Of a stretch of DNA of 64,000 nucleotides, positions 54,476 through 64,000 are shown one piece after another (within the stretch, counting starts at the first letter, position 1; every line of letters begins with the position of its first letter). The DNA comes from Aphidius gifuensis. Its lineage: Eukaryota; Arthropoda; Insecta; Hymenoptera; Braconidae. Both the position numbers and the translations under genes were made by a program. Where the stretch lies: positions 10,602,001-10,666,000 of the forward strand of contig NC_057793.1 of the NCBI RefSeq assembly GCF_014905175.1, in the 5' to 3' direction. Under the pieces are notes generated by a model. That model made no database searches, was not told the origin of the DNA, and was given only the letters and a program-made list of their open reading frames with translations.

Positions 54476-54987
54476 TGCAGTCCAATTCACAGAGCAAATT
54501 TTATACAATTTAGGGCTTTTTTTGCCGCTGATGGCGCTTGTAAAGATTATTTTTATCGGTAACGCTATTGGCACTCAATACGGGGGAATTTACGGGGACA
54601 TTTATACAGGTTACGAGAAAATTTACGGTGAACATAGCCACCGTTGTATGTGTAGGACTGATTACATTGTGTGTGAAACCCGTAAATGCCCCCGTATTTC
54701 CCGTAAATTTCCCCGTATGAGTGCCAATAACGATTTCGTTTTTTTATATATATATTTTACTTACAAAAGCTTCACAAGCGCCGTGAGTGGTGAAAAAAAA
54801 CCCTAAATTGTAATGCCCTGCACCCGTATTCAGAGGATGTTCTCATTAGGGCTTTTTTTTCCGATGGTGGCGCTTGTGAAGCTTTTCTATGTAAAATCTA
54901 TATAAAAAGTTCACAAGCGCCGCCATCGGAAAGAAAAGCCCTAATGAGAACATTCTCTGAATACGGGTGCTGTGAATTGGACTGCTG
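54476..54987. mobile_element. Composite: CAGTCCAATTC MITE with two insertions
   Basis: The host starts GCAGTCCAATTCACAGAGCA and resumes only as GTGAATTGGACTGCTG at 54972. Inside lie two elements. One (about 54560-54735) ends ATTGGCACTCAATACGGGGG / CCCCGTATGAGTGCCAATAA. The other is a CACCCGTATTCAGAGG variant (54819-54971) ending CTCTGAATACGGGTGC. Confidence 0.78.
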
Positions 54988-55097
54988 ATCATTCCACCGT
55001 TGAACCATATACGTTAAGCGGTGTCTCCCCGCTATAGAAATCTCATGCAAGATCTTGCACGAAAAAATAAAACATATGATAGTCTTGCAATGCTTTT

Positions 55098-55350
55098 TAA
55101 AGGCGTGTGGCCACTAGCATAGTTTTTCGAACAAGTTCTATTCCATAGTCCATTTATTACCAGAAACATCTAGATTATTCCCAGTTATCACTGAAAAAGT
55201 CGGTTGTTTCTGGTAATAAATAGACTATGGCATAGAACTTGTTCGAAAAACTATGCTAGTGGCCACACGCCTTTAAGGCTTGTGGCATAGTTTTTTGACC
55301 AAGTTCTATGCCATAGCGATATGGAAGAAATAGTTCACATATGACGGCTA
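55098..55350. mobile_element. GGCCACTAGCATAG inverted-repeat element plus adjoining half copy
   Basis: 55098-55276 has perfect arms of over 40 bases (AAGGCGTGTGGCCACTAGCA, TAGTTTTTCGAACAAGTTCT) around ATTACCAGAAACATC / GTTTCTGGTAATAAAT. A second, half-length copy follows at once (55277-55350: AAGGCTTGTGG.CATAGTTT, CCATAGCGATATGGAAGAA). Related to 44990-45090. Confidence 0.75.
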
Positions 55351-55702
55351 TAGGGCGGCGTTTAAATCGTTTTTTTTTAATGTTCCAGCTGTACCAACTT
55401 GCTTAGAAACACATAAAAAATAAATAAAAATATAACCTTTCTTATTTGTTGACAATTTGATATTTTGACAGTCAATCATTATACATATGTACTATACATG
55501 TGTAAATATAAACAAACAAATTTATTAATAACGCTAACCATTGTTGTTGTATTTTCTTAATGTTGGCTGTATCAAAAAATACTAGTGTGAAGTTAGCGGT
55601 TCTATGCTGAAAATGCTGCACGCAGCATTTTTTCAACATAGTCCTCGGCGGCCATTTTCTAGTAAATTTCTAGTGAGATATAGTGAAACAAGTGCTATGG
55701 CC
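55351..55702. other. Intergenic DNA
   Basis: No gene is seen. The short palindromic motif GAAAATGCTGCACGCAGCATTTT lies at about 55609-55632. Confidence 0.45.
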
Positions 55703-56038
55703 AAGAAGACTAGAAATACAGGAGGACGAACTTGCCTCAAAAAACCGTATCGCTATACGGTCGCCGCATAATTGAGGGGCGCTAGTAGTAACACGCTAAC
55801 GTGCGCGACTTGTATCGCTTTTTTTTTACAATGCGCACAATACAAACATACTCTGACAAACACTAATAGAGCATGATGTTTGTCAGAGTATGTTTGTATT
55901 GTGCGCATTGTAAAAAAAAAAGCGATACAAGTCGCGCACGTTACCGTGATACTACTAGCGCCCCTCAATTATGCGGCGATCACATAGCGGAACGGTTTTT
56001 TGAGGCAAGTTCGTCCTCCTGTATTTCTAGTCTTCTTG
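55703..56038. mobile_element. Long-hairpin MITE, AAGAAGACTAGAAATACAGG family, copy 2
   Basis: Arms of roughly 155 bases are almost perfectly complementary. They run from AAGAAGACTAGAAATACAGG / AGGACGAACTTGCCTC to the centre (ACTCTGACAAACACTAATAG|AGCATGATGTTTGTCAGAGT) and back to CCTGTATTTCTAGTCTTCTT. An RNA copy would fold into a single long duplex. Non-coding. Confidence 0.9.
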
Positions 56039-56111
56039 CCTAAATTAGCTTAAAGAGACTTTATTTTTCGGATGTTCACCCTGAACGGTGTAACCGAAAC
56101 TAGCGCTCCGG

Positions 56112-56320
56112 GCCGCAAGCCCCTAAATTGTAATGCCCTGCACCCGTATTCAGAGGATGTTCTCATTAGGGCGTTTTTTTTCCGATGGTGGCGTTTGTGA
56201 AGCTTTTCTATATGAAATCTATATAAAAAAAATTTTGTTTAGCGTCATCAGCGGAAAAAAAAAGCCCTAATGAGAACAATTTTGCCCCGTGAATACGGGT
56301 GCTGTGAATTGGACTGCCGA
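56112..56320. mobile_element. Second copy of the CACCCGTATT-in-CAGTCCAATTC composite
   Basis: TAAATTGTAATGCCCTG runs into CACCCGTATTCAGAGGATGT and ends GTGAATACGGGTGCT|GTGAATTGGACTGC. It has the same junctions as 54810-54987, so the composite, not just its parts, was copied. Confidence 0.75.
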
Positions 56321-56866
56321 ATGATTTTTGGAACGTCCCCACTTGCTTTTTCACCTTTGCGCAAATGCGTGGTCATGATTCGCTAAAAAAAATTGACGAA
56401 AGAACGCTGCTATTATACACACCATGTATATTATACGTAACTTACATATCAGACTCACTATCCACTGCTGTTCACTGAGTCACTGATTCACACATATTTG
56501 TCTAATGTCCATCAATCATCATTTGTTCTGATTTGTTCTGTGAATTAACTGCCGATTTGTGTTTACCAGTAACTGCCATTATAACACTCTAATAATATAT
56601 GTAAGTAATATACATTTATGAGAGAAATTTTATTTATCATTTTGAAAGTAAAAATTTTTGTATAATCTGACATTCCATGAATACTAATAAATTATCTTAT
56701 ATTTGAATGAAAATTTATTTGATACTGACAAAGGTTATACGTGACAATAATCGACCCGGCTGACGTCTCAATAACTCATCATTATTTTTCTGTCAAAGTC
56801 CACAAATTGAAAAAATATAAATGAACTAATAACATAAATATTTAACGATTAATTGCAGATTGTAAG
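56321..56866. promoter_or_regulatory. 5' region of HIP/ST13 gene
   Basis: AT-rich sequence ending in an AATTGCAG acceptor (56851-56858) nine bases before the ATG. An untranslated first exon upstream with an intron in the 5' UTR is therefore likely. The exact exon is not identified. Confidence 0.4.
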
Positions 56867-57682
56867 ATGTCTATTCCTATAAGTAAGGAAAGCCTGGCTC
56901 CTTTACAAGTTTTTGTTAAGCTATGTCAAAAAAATCCAAGCATCTTACATTTGCCAGATCTTAAATTTGTCAGAGAATTTATTGAAAGTTTTGGTGGCAA
57001 AATACCTAATGCTTCACCATCAAGTAACACCTCGACAAATGAACCAAAACAGAGAAAAACAAGTGTTAATGCTGAGCCTGGTTCTGATGCAGATGACGAT
57101 GATGATCAATGTGCATTTGACATGACTGGAGTTATTGGTAAGCCCTTTTTTTTTCAAGTCATGATAACTGTTTTAATTAAACTACTATCCTGTAAATTGA
57201 ATTTACAATTCTATTTTGTTATTATTTATAAACTTTTTAAAATTCTAAATTGTTTTTTCTATTCTTTAGAACCAGACAATGATCCACCTCAACAAATGGG
57301 TGATTTAGAATTCATTCCAACTGATGAAGACATTTCAAAAGCTCATTCAAAAAGATCAGAAGCATTGTCAGCATTTGCTGAACAAGATTATGAAAAAGCA
57401 ATTAAACTTTATACTGAAGCAATAATGCTCAATCCATCAGCAGCATTGTTATATGCAAAGCGTAGTCAAGCTTATTTATCATTAAAAAAACCAAATGCTT
57501 GTATTCGTGATTGTGACAGAGCTATTGAGCTTAATCCTGACAGTGCTGCAGCACATAAATTCCGTGGTCGTGCACATCAACTTCTTGGTAATTGGGAAAA
57601 AGCTGCAACTGATCTCAGACTTGCATGTCAATTTGATTTTGATGAACAAGCTGATGAATGGCTTCGTGAAGTAACTCCAAAT
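56867..57682 (+). CDS. ST13: Hsc70-interacting protein (HIP/ST13), N-terminal two exons only
   Basis: HIP is a cytosolic cochaperone that binds the Hsc70 ATPase domain and slows nucleotide release. Exons 56867-57137 and 57270-57682 join to 228 codons. Residues 1 to about 50 form the dimerisation domain (LAPLQVFVKLCQKNPSILHL, PDLKFVREFIESFGGKIP). A spacer with an acidic run (DADDDDDQCAF) and GVIEPDNDPPQQMGD leads to three TPRs at about 112-225 (YEKAIKLYTEAIMLNPSAA; KKPNACIRDCDRAIELNPDS; LLGNWEKAATDLRLAC). A good donor (AAT|GTAAGT) follows TPR3. The expected next exons (charged KIAEHRRKYERK-like helix, GGMP repeats, STI1/DP domain) are not found in the 850 bases before the next gene. Without splicing, translation would end at a stop after 57736. 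Either the gene is truncated or the sequence is rearranged here. Confidence 0.85.
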
Positions 57683-58533
57683 GTAAGTAATTTTCCAATT
57701 TTTTCAAACTACCTATTTTATTATCCGGTAAGTTAAAAAAATTTAAAACGTCATTTTCACAAAACAAAAAAATTTTATTAATAAGAACATTGCTGCACGA
57801 ATCTAAAAAAAAAAACATTTAACGTTTTTAAGAAGTTTTCCCAGCAAAATAATTACGTATAGTATTCGTTTTTTTTTTTCGTTAATTTGCTAATAAAAAA
57901 CAAGACGAAAATAACTCAATTTACGGTAGTAATATTAACAGGATAATTTATTCGAATACGGGGTATTTAATAAATTATTACGATAAGAGAAAATGCAAAG
58001 TTTTTTTTTTGGCAAGTTTTGCTTCTTATTCATTTTTTATCTTTTCAAGCAAAATTAAACCAAAGATTATTTGTTTGTTTTTTTTTTTTTTTTAATATTT
58101 CTTTGGACCTTCACTTTTTCACTTCAGCTTTTTAAATTAATAAATAATAATATTAATTTTTAAGTATTGATAACAACAAAGACGAATGCAAATAGCTGTA
58201 TCTCTTTTCAAACTAAAATTTTAATGTCATATATATTATTTTTTAAAATTCAATAGATTTTTATGAATGAAATTTTCAATGGCTGCCTGCAGCCTGACGT
58301 TGTTTACTGTATCAATAAAACTTTCATCGCAGTTATTGTACAATTAATTGATTCAGTATACAAACGTGATAAGTTTTTTATTTTTTCTCCTTCATTCGCA
58401 TAAAGTCATAAAATTCAAACTTTCTCAACTAAACAACTCTTCAAGATTTAAAAAATTTCATATTTTATTTTTTAAATTATTGAAAAGCGAAAAAAAAAAA
58501 AAAAAAAATTATACTTTTTTAAGTAATTTTTTT
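57683..58533. other. Gap where the HIP 3' exons should be
   Basis: Both strands were read for HIP C-terminal sequence and none was seen. The region holds poly-A/T runs and no other gene. Part of it is probably the sarcalumenin 3' UTR. Confidence 0.5.
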
Positions 58534-61500
58534 TCAACTTGTTGATTGTTGGCTGTTGGTGTTGTTGTTTTCGTTCAAAGTAGATTCCACCAATTTTCTG
58601 TATTTACCAACGAGTTCTGGTAGATCATAAGCAATTGCAACATCAAGCCTATTTATTGGACAACCTCTAAAATACGTGCATGTTGAGCTCAATGGTTGAA
58701 ATTCATGTAAAGCATTTAAACGGAAAAAATCTCGGTAAACATCTGGATCAGGTAGATCATATCGTGAGATATTTGTTAGTGTGCTTAGGCCCTCATAAAT
58801 ATGATAGTCTTGAGGACTTTCAATAATTTTATCACTTGTGTCTTTTTTGTTGCCGAAGAAAGTCTTGTGATTGAAGTAAGTAGTTAAATAACAGTCTACC
58901 ATTTTAGCATGATTTCTAACACGAACCTATTTACATAAAACAATAAATTAATCAATCATGTTACCAAATATTTTTTTATAATATTGAAAAATCAATATTT
59001 TTAAATACTCACAGCAAATCTTCTTGCACTTGCAATTTTATGTTCAACTCGTTTGTCAATTGCTGATCTTAAATCACGTAAAAACGCACGTTCTTGTGCA
59101 TAAAGTAGTCGAGTTGGTGCTCCAGCTTCATATGGCAATGACCAAAGTGATGTTGAGTACATAACTGGTGGTTCAGCACTTGACATTAATGGTGAAATAT
59201 TCCAAATTAAAGCACCTTGTACTCTCATCAATTCTTCAGGTTTTACTTGGTCTGCTTTGTTTAAAATTATTCTTGTCTGTTGAAATTGAATAATTATTAT
59301 TGATATTTATATTTTTAAACCATTCAAATTATATCATTAGACTTTTGTTATTTAAATTTATATATTTGAAATTGTGTAAATCACATTAGTAGAACGATTG
59401 AAAATTTCTAATTTTCTTTTTGAATTATATTTAAAGGAAAAAAAGCTCTGAAATTCGTGTTGGTTAATTTGTATGCTTTTTCTTATTTTTTTATAAACCG
59501 ATTATTGTTTATGAACAAGGTGGTAACGTGACTCTTTAAATAAATATTTCCGTAATATGAACATGACTTACGCAATAAAATTTATTAACGAAAGTATCAC
59601 TCAAACTATTAAGTTATCGTTATGAAATTTAAAGTTTTATTAACTTGTTAAAACAACAAAGTTTTTCAATAATTTACCTGATATTCACGACCCTTGAGCT
59701 GATCAAGAATTGCTTCAGTTTCTGGGCCAACATCCAATTTTGACGGATCATAAACCAAAAAAATTATGTCAGCTCTGTCAATAAACCATTGGCAAGCATC
59801 ATTAAAAGGAAAAAGTCGTTGAACTTGTTTGCGTATTTCTAAAATTCCTGGTATTTCCACAATGTTTACCTTATTGTAAATATAAATTATATAATTTTCT
59901 TTTTATTATTATTATGTTTTTAAATGAGATATATTTAATGATATTTGTTGATACCTTTTCAAGTAATTTATTATTGAGCTTGAGACCCCTGAGACGATCC
60001 AACATGCCTTGACCAAATTTTTGAAGACCAGAAAACGTCCAATCAGCAGCAAGTTGCGTACCGTCTAAGACTTCTTGCTCTTCACCGTGCATAAGAATGT
60101 TGAAATATGCTGGTGATGGCTCAGCACCTGGATCAGTACCATTTGGCGGTTTGCAATTTTCACCAATGCACTCTTGCACACCGCCTAAAAACACTCTAAA
60201 TCTATCTAGCTATTTCCAAAGTCTAGTACTTTTTTTTTATATATTTTAAAATCGATCTCCTAGCATATTTTTTAACTATTGATTTGCTTTAAATTTGATC
60301 TAATTATCTCCAAAAAGATACAGTTTGATTGACTCTTTCTTTTTTTTTTTTCACTCACCTGTTCGAAGCGCTGTTGGTTGATATTCATTGTCCAATAAAT
60401 AATTTATAATTGAAGATTTTCCACCACTCCAAGGACCCATCAACAATACCAATGGTTTTGAAAATATTTCAGGATCTAAAAAATGAAAAAATTTATTAGA
60501 AAGACTATTTTTTTTTTTTTTTTTCTTTTTTAACATACCACCAAAGTGTCGATTACTGAGATCTCTGTATTTATAAAGTGTTTCAAGTGGTTTAATTGCG
60601 GTATCATAAAGTCGTTTTAATTCTTTAAGAACAACATCTGATGCTTTTTGAATAGCAGCTTCTTTTTCTTCATTATCTTGATCTAATTTTAAAATTTGAT
60701 TTATATGCTCTCTTGGTCGTAAATTTTTTGGTATTTCAATTTCTTGAATTAAATCTTCTTCGGGTGTTGGTTCATTTTCTTCTGATTTATCTGATCAAAA
60801 CAAAACAAAAAATTAATAAAAATTTAAATTAGCTTTAATAATAATTTAACGAGTTGGTAGTTAAGAAAATAAAAAATACATTTTACCATTTTCTTTGGAT
60901 TCTGTTCCGTCATTTTCTTCAGATTTTTCTTCAGATTTATCGTCAACTATTTCTCCTGATTTTTCTTCAGATTTTTCTCCAGATTTATCATCAGGTTTTT
61001 CTTCAGATTTATCTGGTTTTTCTTCAGATTGTTCTTCAGGTTTTTCTTCAGATTTATCATCCGGTTTTTCTTCAGATTCATTATCAGATTTTTCTGCTGA
61101 TTTATCATCAGGTTTTTCTTCAGACTTTTCTGCCGATTTATTATCATCAACTGCTTCACGTTTTTGTCGTTCAGATTGTTGATCATTTTCTTCACTAGCA
61201 TCATCAACAATCTGAGTTTTTTCTTCCGACGATTCATCTTTTTTTTCTTCACTTTCTACAGTACCATTTTCATTTTCTTTACTATCATTTTCTGTAGAAC
61301 TTTTAACTTCACCAGATTCACTTGAATCTTCAGTTTTATTTTCTAAAAATACAGAAATTTCTTCAATTGTTTCATCACTTTTTGTATCTGTAGTTTCTTC
61401 AGATGTTTTAAATATCTCATCGGAAACATCAGCAGAATCTTTTTTTTCTTCCTCTACCTCCACTGTTTCTGTAGATTTTGAATCATCTTTTTCTTCCTCT

Positions 61501-63934
61501 GTTTTGTCTCCATCATCTTTTTTAAAAGAAATTAAATATTAATATAAAAAATTTAAATTTAAATCTGATAGTTCTTTACCTTTTACAGCATCTTCACTTG
61601 ATTTATTTTCATTAGATTCAACAGCAGATTCTTTTGAATCTTGTCCATTATCACTTGATTTATTTTCATCAGATTCAACAGAAGATTCTTTTGAATCTTG
61701 TTCATTATCGACATTTTCATGTTGCTGATTTGCCTCTACGGAATCTTCATTAGACTGATTTTGTTCAGCTGATTCAACACTTTGATAATTTTTTTCTTTT
61801 GATTCTTCATCTTCGTTTTCAACCTTAACTTCTTCATTAGATTCATTTGATTTATTCAAATCTTCTGTATCTCCTGATTCTTTGCTATCTTCACCAGAGT
61901 CTTTAACATCATGACCAGCCTCTAATGAGGCTTTTTCGTCTTCGTTTTCGGCCTCGTCTTCTTTCTAAAAATTTCATTTAATCAAAAATTTTTAAATTAA
62001 ATTACAATTGATGTTTTTTTTTAATCTCACTTTTTCTTCAGAATGTGGTGATTCAACATAATTTTTTTCATCTACATTGCCTTCATCTACAGATCCTAAA
62101 AATTAAAAGCAAAAAAAAAATATTTAAACACTTCTTTTAACATGTTATTTTTTTGACAAACCTGCTTCTCGACCTTTGAGTGCTTTTTCGATGTATGGTC
62201 GACATTGAACCTCAGAAATAACTGAATCAGATTGCTCATCACTTTGCACAACTGTCAACAAAAATAAATAGATTTTAAAAAATAACAATAACCAAATAAT
62301 TTGCAAATTTTTAGAAATTTTTTTTAATAAAAAATAAAAATAAATAATTCAAATGAATATGCGTACTGTGATCGTATAAAATTTAACCGGGTGTCTTGTT
62401 GAGCAGGGATGCTTGCGTAGGTTGACAAAAATATCTGACCTGCCAGGTGACGCAAGTTTGTCTTAGACGTCAATTAATTTACCCGGATTAGCTTCACAAT
62501 TTGATTCCAACTAAATATATATATATATATTTGAATTTACAAACATATTATAATTTGTTAACTTTATTAACCGATGACTGCAGATGCATCATTGCATATT
62601 GATTTTTGACCTAACTTGTAATCAAGTTTTCACGATACTTGTTTTTAGCCAAAAAATTTTGACTATATGTCAAACATATTTAATTTAATTCTTACTTTCT
62701 AATAAATTGTTCTTGGAATTAATTTTGTATTGGACTGTTTTTAGGTCTTTATCTAAAAATAGATAATTTATTCATTTAACAATAATAATTTTAATAAAAG
62801 GAATAAACAAAGAATAAAGTTGATGAAAAATAGATTTAAAAAAAAAAAAAGGATAGTATGAAATATAAAGAACAAATCTAAGAAAATTAAGTAAAAGCCA
62901 ACTTTAAAAACAGTCACTATGGCAGATCTTCATTTTCTTAAAATATCTAAGTTTAGCATAAGTAGGTAGGTGGATTTCAGGGGACACGAAAACTTCTCAA
63001 TCTACATTTTTACATTTCTAAGCTAAAAAAAAAAAAAAAAAATGAATTAATTTAATTAATTAAATGAAATGAAAAATAAAAAAAATTATCTAAAAATTAT
63101 ATTTTTTTTTTTGTATGTAGACATATTTTTGAGTATTAAAAATTAAAACAATCGAAAATTTCAATCATCGTAGCATTTCATTATTGTTTATTTAACTATA
63201 TTATTTATTTTGTTTAATAATAATAATAAATATATTTTTCACAATTTTTAAATGACTTATTTGATAAATTATTTAGTGATAATGAGAATTATAAAATTAA
63301 CCACCTGATGAAAAAGAAAAGCTCTAGAATGGGTCGAGGATGATGACGAGTTTGTGACACTAAACTTATGTAACATTGACCTTGGTCTCAAGTCATTCGT
63401 CACATTTACGTCAACATGACGACAACAACGATGACATACACACACACTTTTGTTTACAAATTAAACATAAATAAAAAAACATTAATTTGAATTAAATTAA
63501 CTCTTCTCTTCATTAAAATTAAATTTAAACTTTAAATAACTAAAAAGACATCAAAAATAGAAAAACTTGAAAATTTCTGAATCCAAGTTTGTTTTTTCGA
63601 ATGACAAAATTAGATATCAAAATTCTGGATGACCTTATCCCCACTTTACATAATAGCGATGAGTGTAATATTGTCTGTCTAACAATATTAAAATTATACA
63701 AACAATCCAAATATTATTTTTTTTGTTTATTTCTCAGTTTTTTTTTTTTAAATAATAAAGATTTTTTTTTTTTTTTAAAAATGTAAATTTTTATTTGCCA
63801 ATTATTTAAATTAACAAATATTATTATTATGTTAATTTTTGGTTAAACTTACCCTGCAAGGAAATTGCAAAAAATGCTATAAAAAGGCCTACAACGAACA
63901 CAATTCTTGGCTGTGTCGTTGTTGAGACCATCAT
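58534..63934 (-). CDS. SRL: Sarcalumenin: ER/SR lumenal EHD-like GTPase with a long acidic region
   Basis: Sarcalumenin binds Ca2+ in the lumen of sarco/endoplasmic reticulum and supports SERCA pumping. Eleven exons join in frame to 899 aa: 63934-63853, 62251-62162, 62095-62031, 61964-61580, 61516-60887, 60790-60539, 60475-60359, 60184-59955, 59869-59678, 59276-59013 and 58926-58534. Start: ATG ATG at 63934, opening a signal peptide (IVFVVGLFIAFFAISLQ). Residues about 75-470 are Glu/Ser/Asp/Lys-rich, with degenerate EEKPDDKSEEKP and SKESSVESDENKSS repeats, the low-affinity Ca2+-binding type. An EHD-like GTPase domain follows: P-loop GPWSGGKSS at 515-523, EIPG at 622-625 (usually DTPG), FPFNDACQWFIDRAD, and NKAD at 687-690. 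The end matches sarcalumenin (RYDLPDPDVYRDFFRLNALH; CTYFRGCP). No KDEL-type tail; it stops ...NSQQSTS. Confidence 0.95.
62252..63852. other. First intron of the sarcalumenin gene
   Basis: A 1.6-kb intron, the longest in the gene. It contains AT repeats (62518-62532), poly-A/T runs and short AT-rich open frames (e.g. 63589-63786) that show no domain. A slightly more complex patch at 62380-62490 (GTGTCTTGTTGAGCAGGGAT, CCTGCCAGGTGACGC) could be an enhancer or an old insertion. Confidence 0.6.
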
Positions 63935-64000
63935 TTCGTTGTTTCACTGAGTTTCACTAAACTAGTTTTATCAAACTGTCGTTAAGACAGCTGAATTTTA

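Noticed and set aside
60854..61198. Plus-strand and alternative-frame open frames of 95-114 codons rich in Leu/Ser/Phe
   Set aside because: They are shadows of the Glu/Ser/Lys-rich repeat exon of sarcalumenin on the minus strand.
1..64000. Search for integrated viral (e.g. polydnavirus-like) genes, as might be expected in a parasitoid wasp
   Set aside because: No PTP, ankyrin/vankyrin, BEN or nudivirus-type protein was recognised in any open frame.
1..64000. tRNA, rRNA or snRNA genes
   Set aside because: No cloverleaf with a GGTTCRANNCC T-arm or other recognisable RNA gene was seen by eye; a covariance-model scan would be needed to exclude them.

Overview
The window is AT-rich eukaryotic DNA with short introns (about 50-150 bp), GT-AG splice sites, strongly A/T-ending codons and many short palindromic transposons. 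The protein families (UGT, dynamin, CPSF73, F-box/LRR, HIP/ST13, sarcalumenin) point to an insect. A hymenopteran such as a parasitoid wasp fits the base composition, but that is inference. I found no bacterial or phage genes, CRISPR array or tRNA.

Layout. 1-4.7 kb: AT-rich intergenic DNA with palindromic MITEs. 4.7-11.0 kb: a tandem UDP-glycosyltransferase cluster of two intact five-exon genes and one intron-poor relic, with three copies of a shared upstream block. 15.4-17.6 kb: a 633-aa dynamin-like GTPase in five exons. 18.2-26.1 kb: repeats plus two pieces of a lost third dynamin-like copy and a frameshifted family-A DNA polymerase fragment. 26.4-29.4 kb: intronless CPSF73, with a copy of part of itself just after its stop codon. 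30-36.4 kb: foldback elements and pseudogene fragments (unidentified, then APC5). 37.1-40.1 kb: a second dynamin-like gene, 634 aa in twelve exons. 41.7 kb: a pontin (RUVBL1) fragment. 42.4-48 kb: dense nested MITEs. 48.9-50.7 kb: F-box/LRR gene. 51.1-53.6 kb: an inverted-duplicated pseudogene and a UBR7 fragment. 53.7-56.3 kb: more nested MITEs. 56.9-57.7 kb: an HIP/ST13 gene without its 3' exons. 58.5-63.9 kb: a complete eleven-exon sarcalumenin gene.

How the parts relate. The genes are mostly unrelated housekeeping or detoxification genes and form no pathway. The most coherent biology is the dynamin-like family. Both genes keep all GTPase motifs, stalk and GED but lack the PH and proline-rich domains, which is the Mx/DLP architecture on a classical-dynamin sequence. 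Their first four exon junctions match, but the plus-strand gene lacks the last seven introns, consistent with 3'-biased intron loss through a cDNA. The other strong theme is a graveyard: short DNA-level copies of unrelated conserved genes lie among foldback transposons. Gene models were spliced by hand; exon coordinates keep the reading frame from start to stop.
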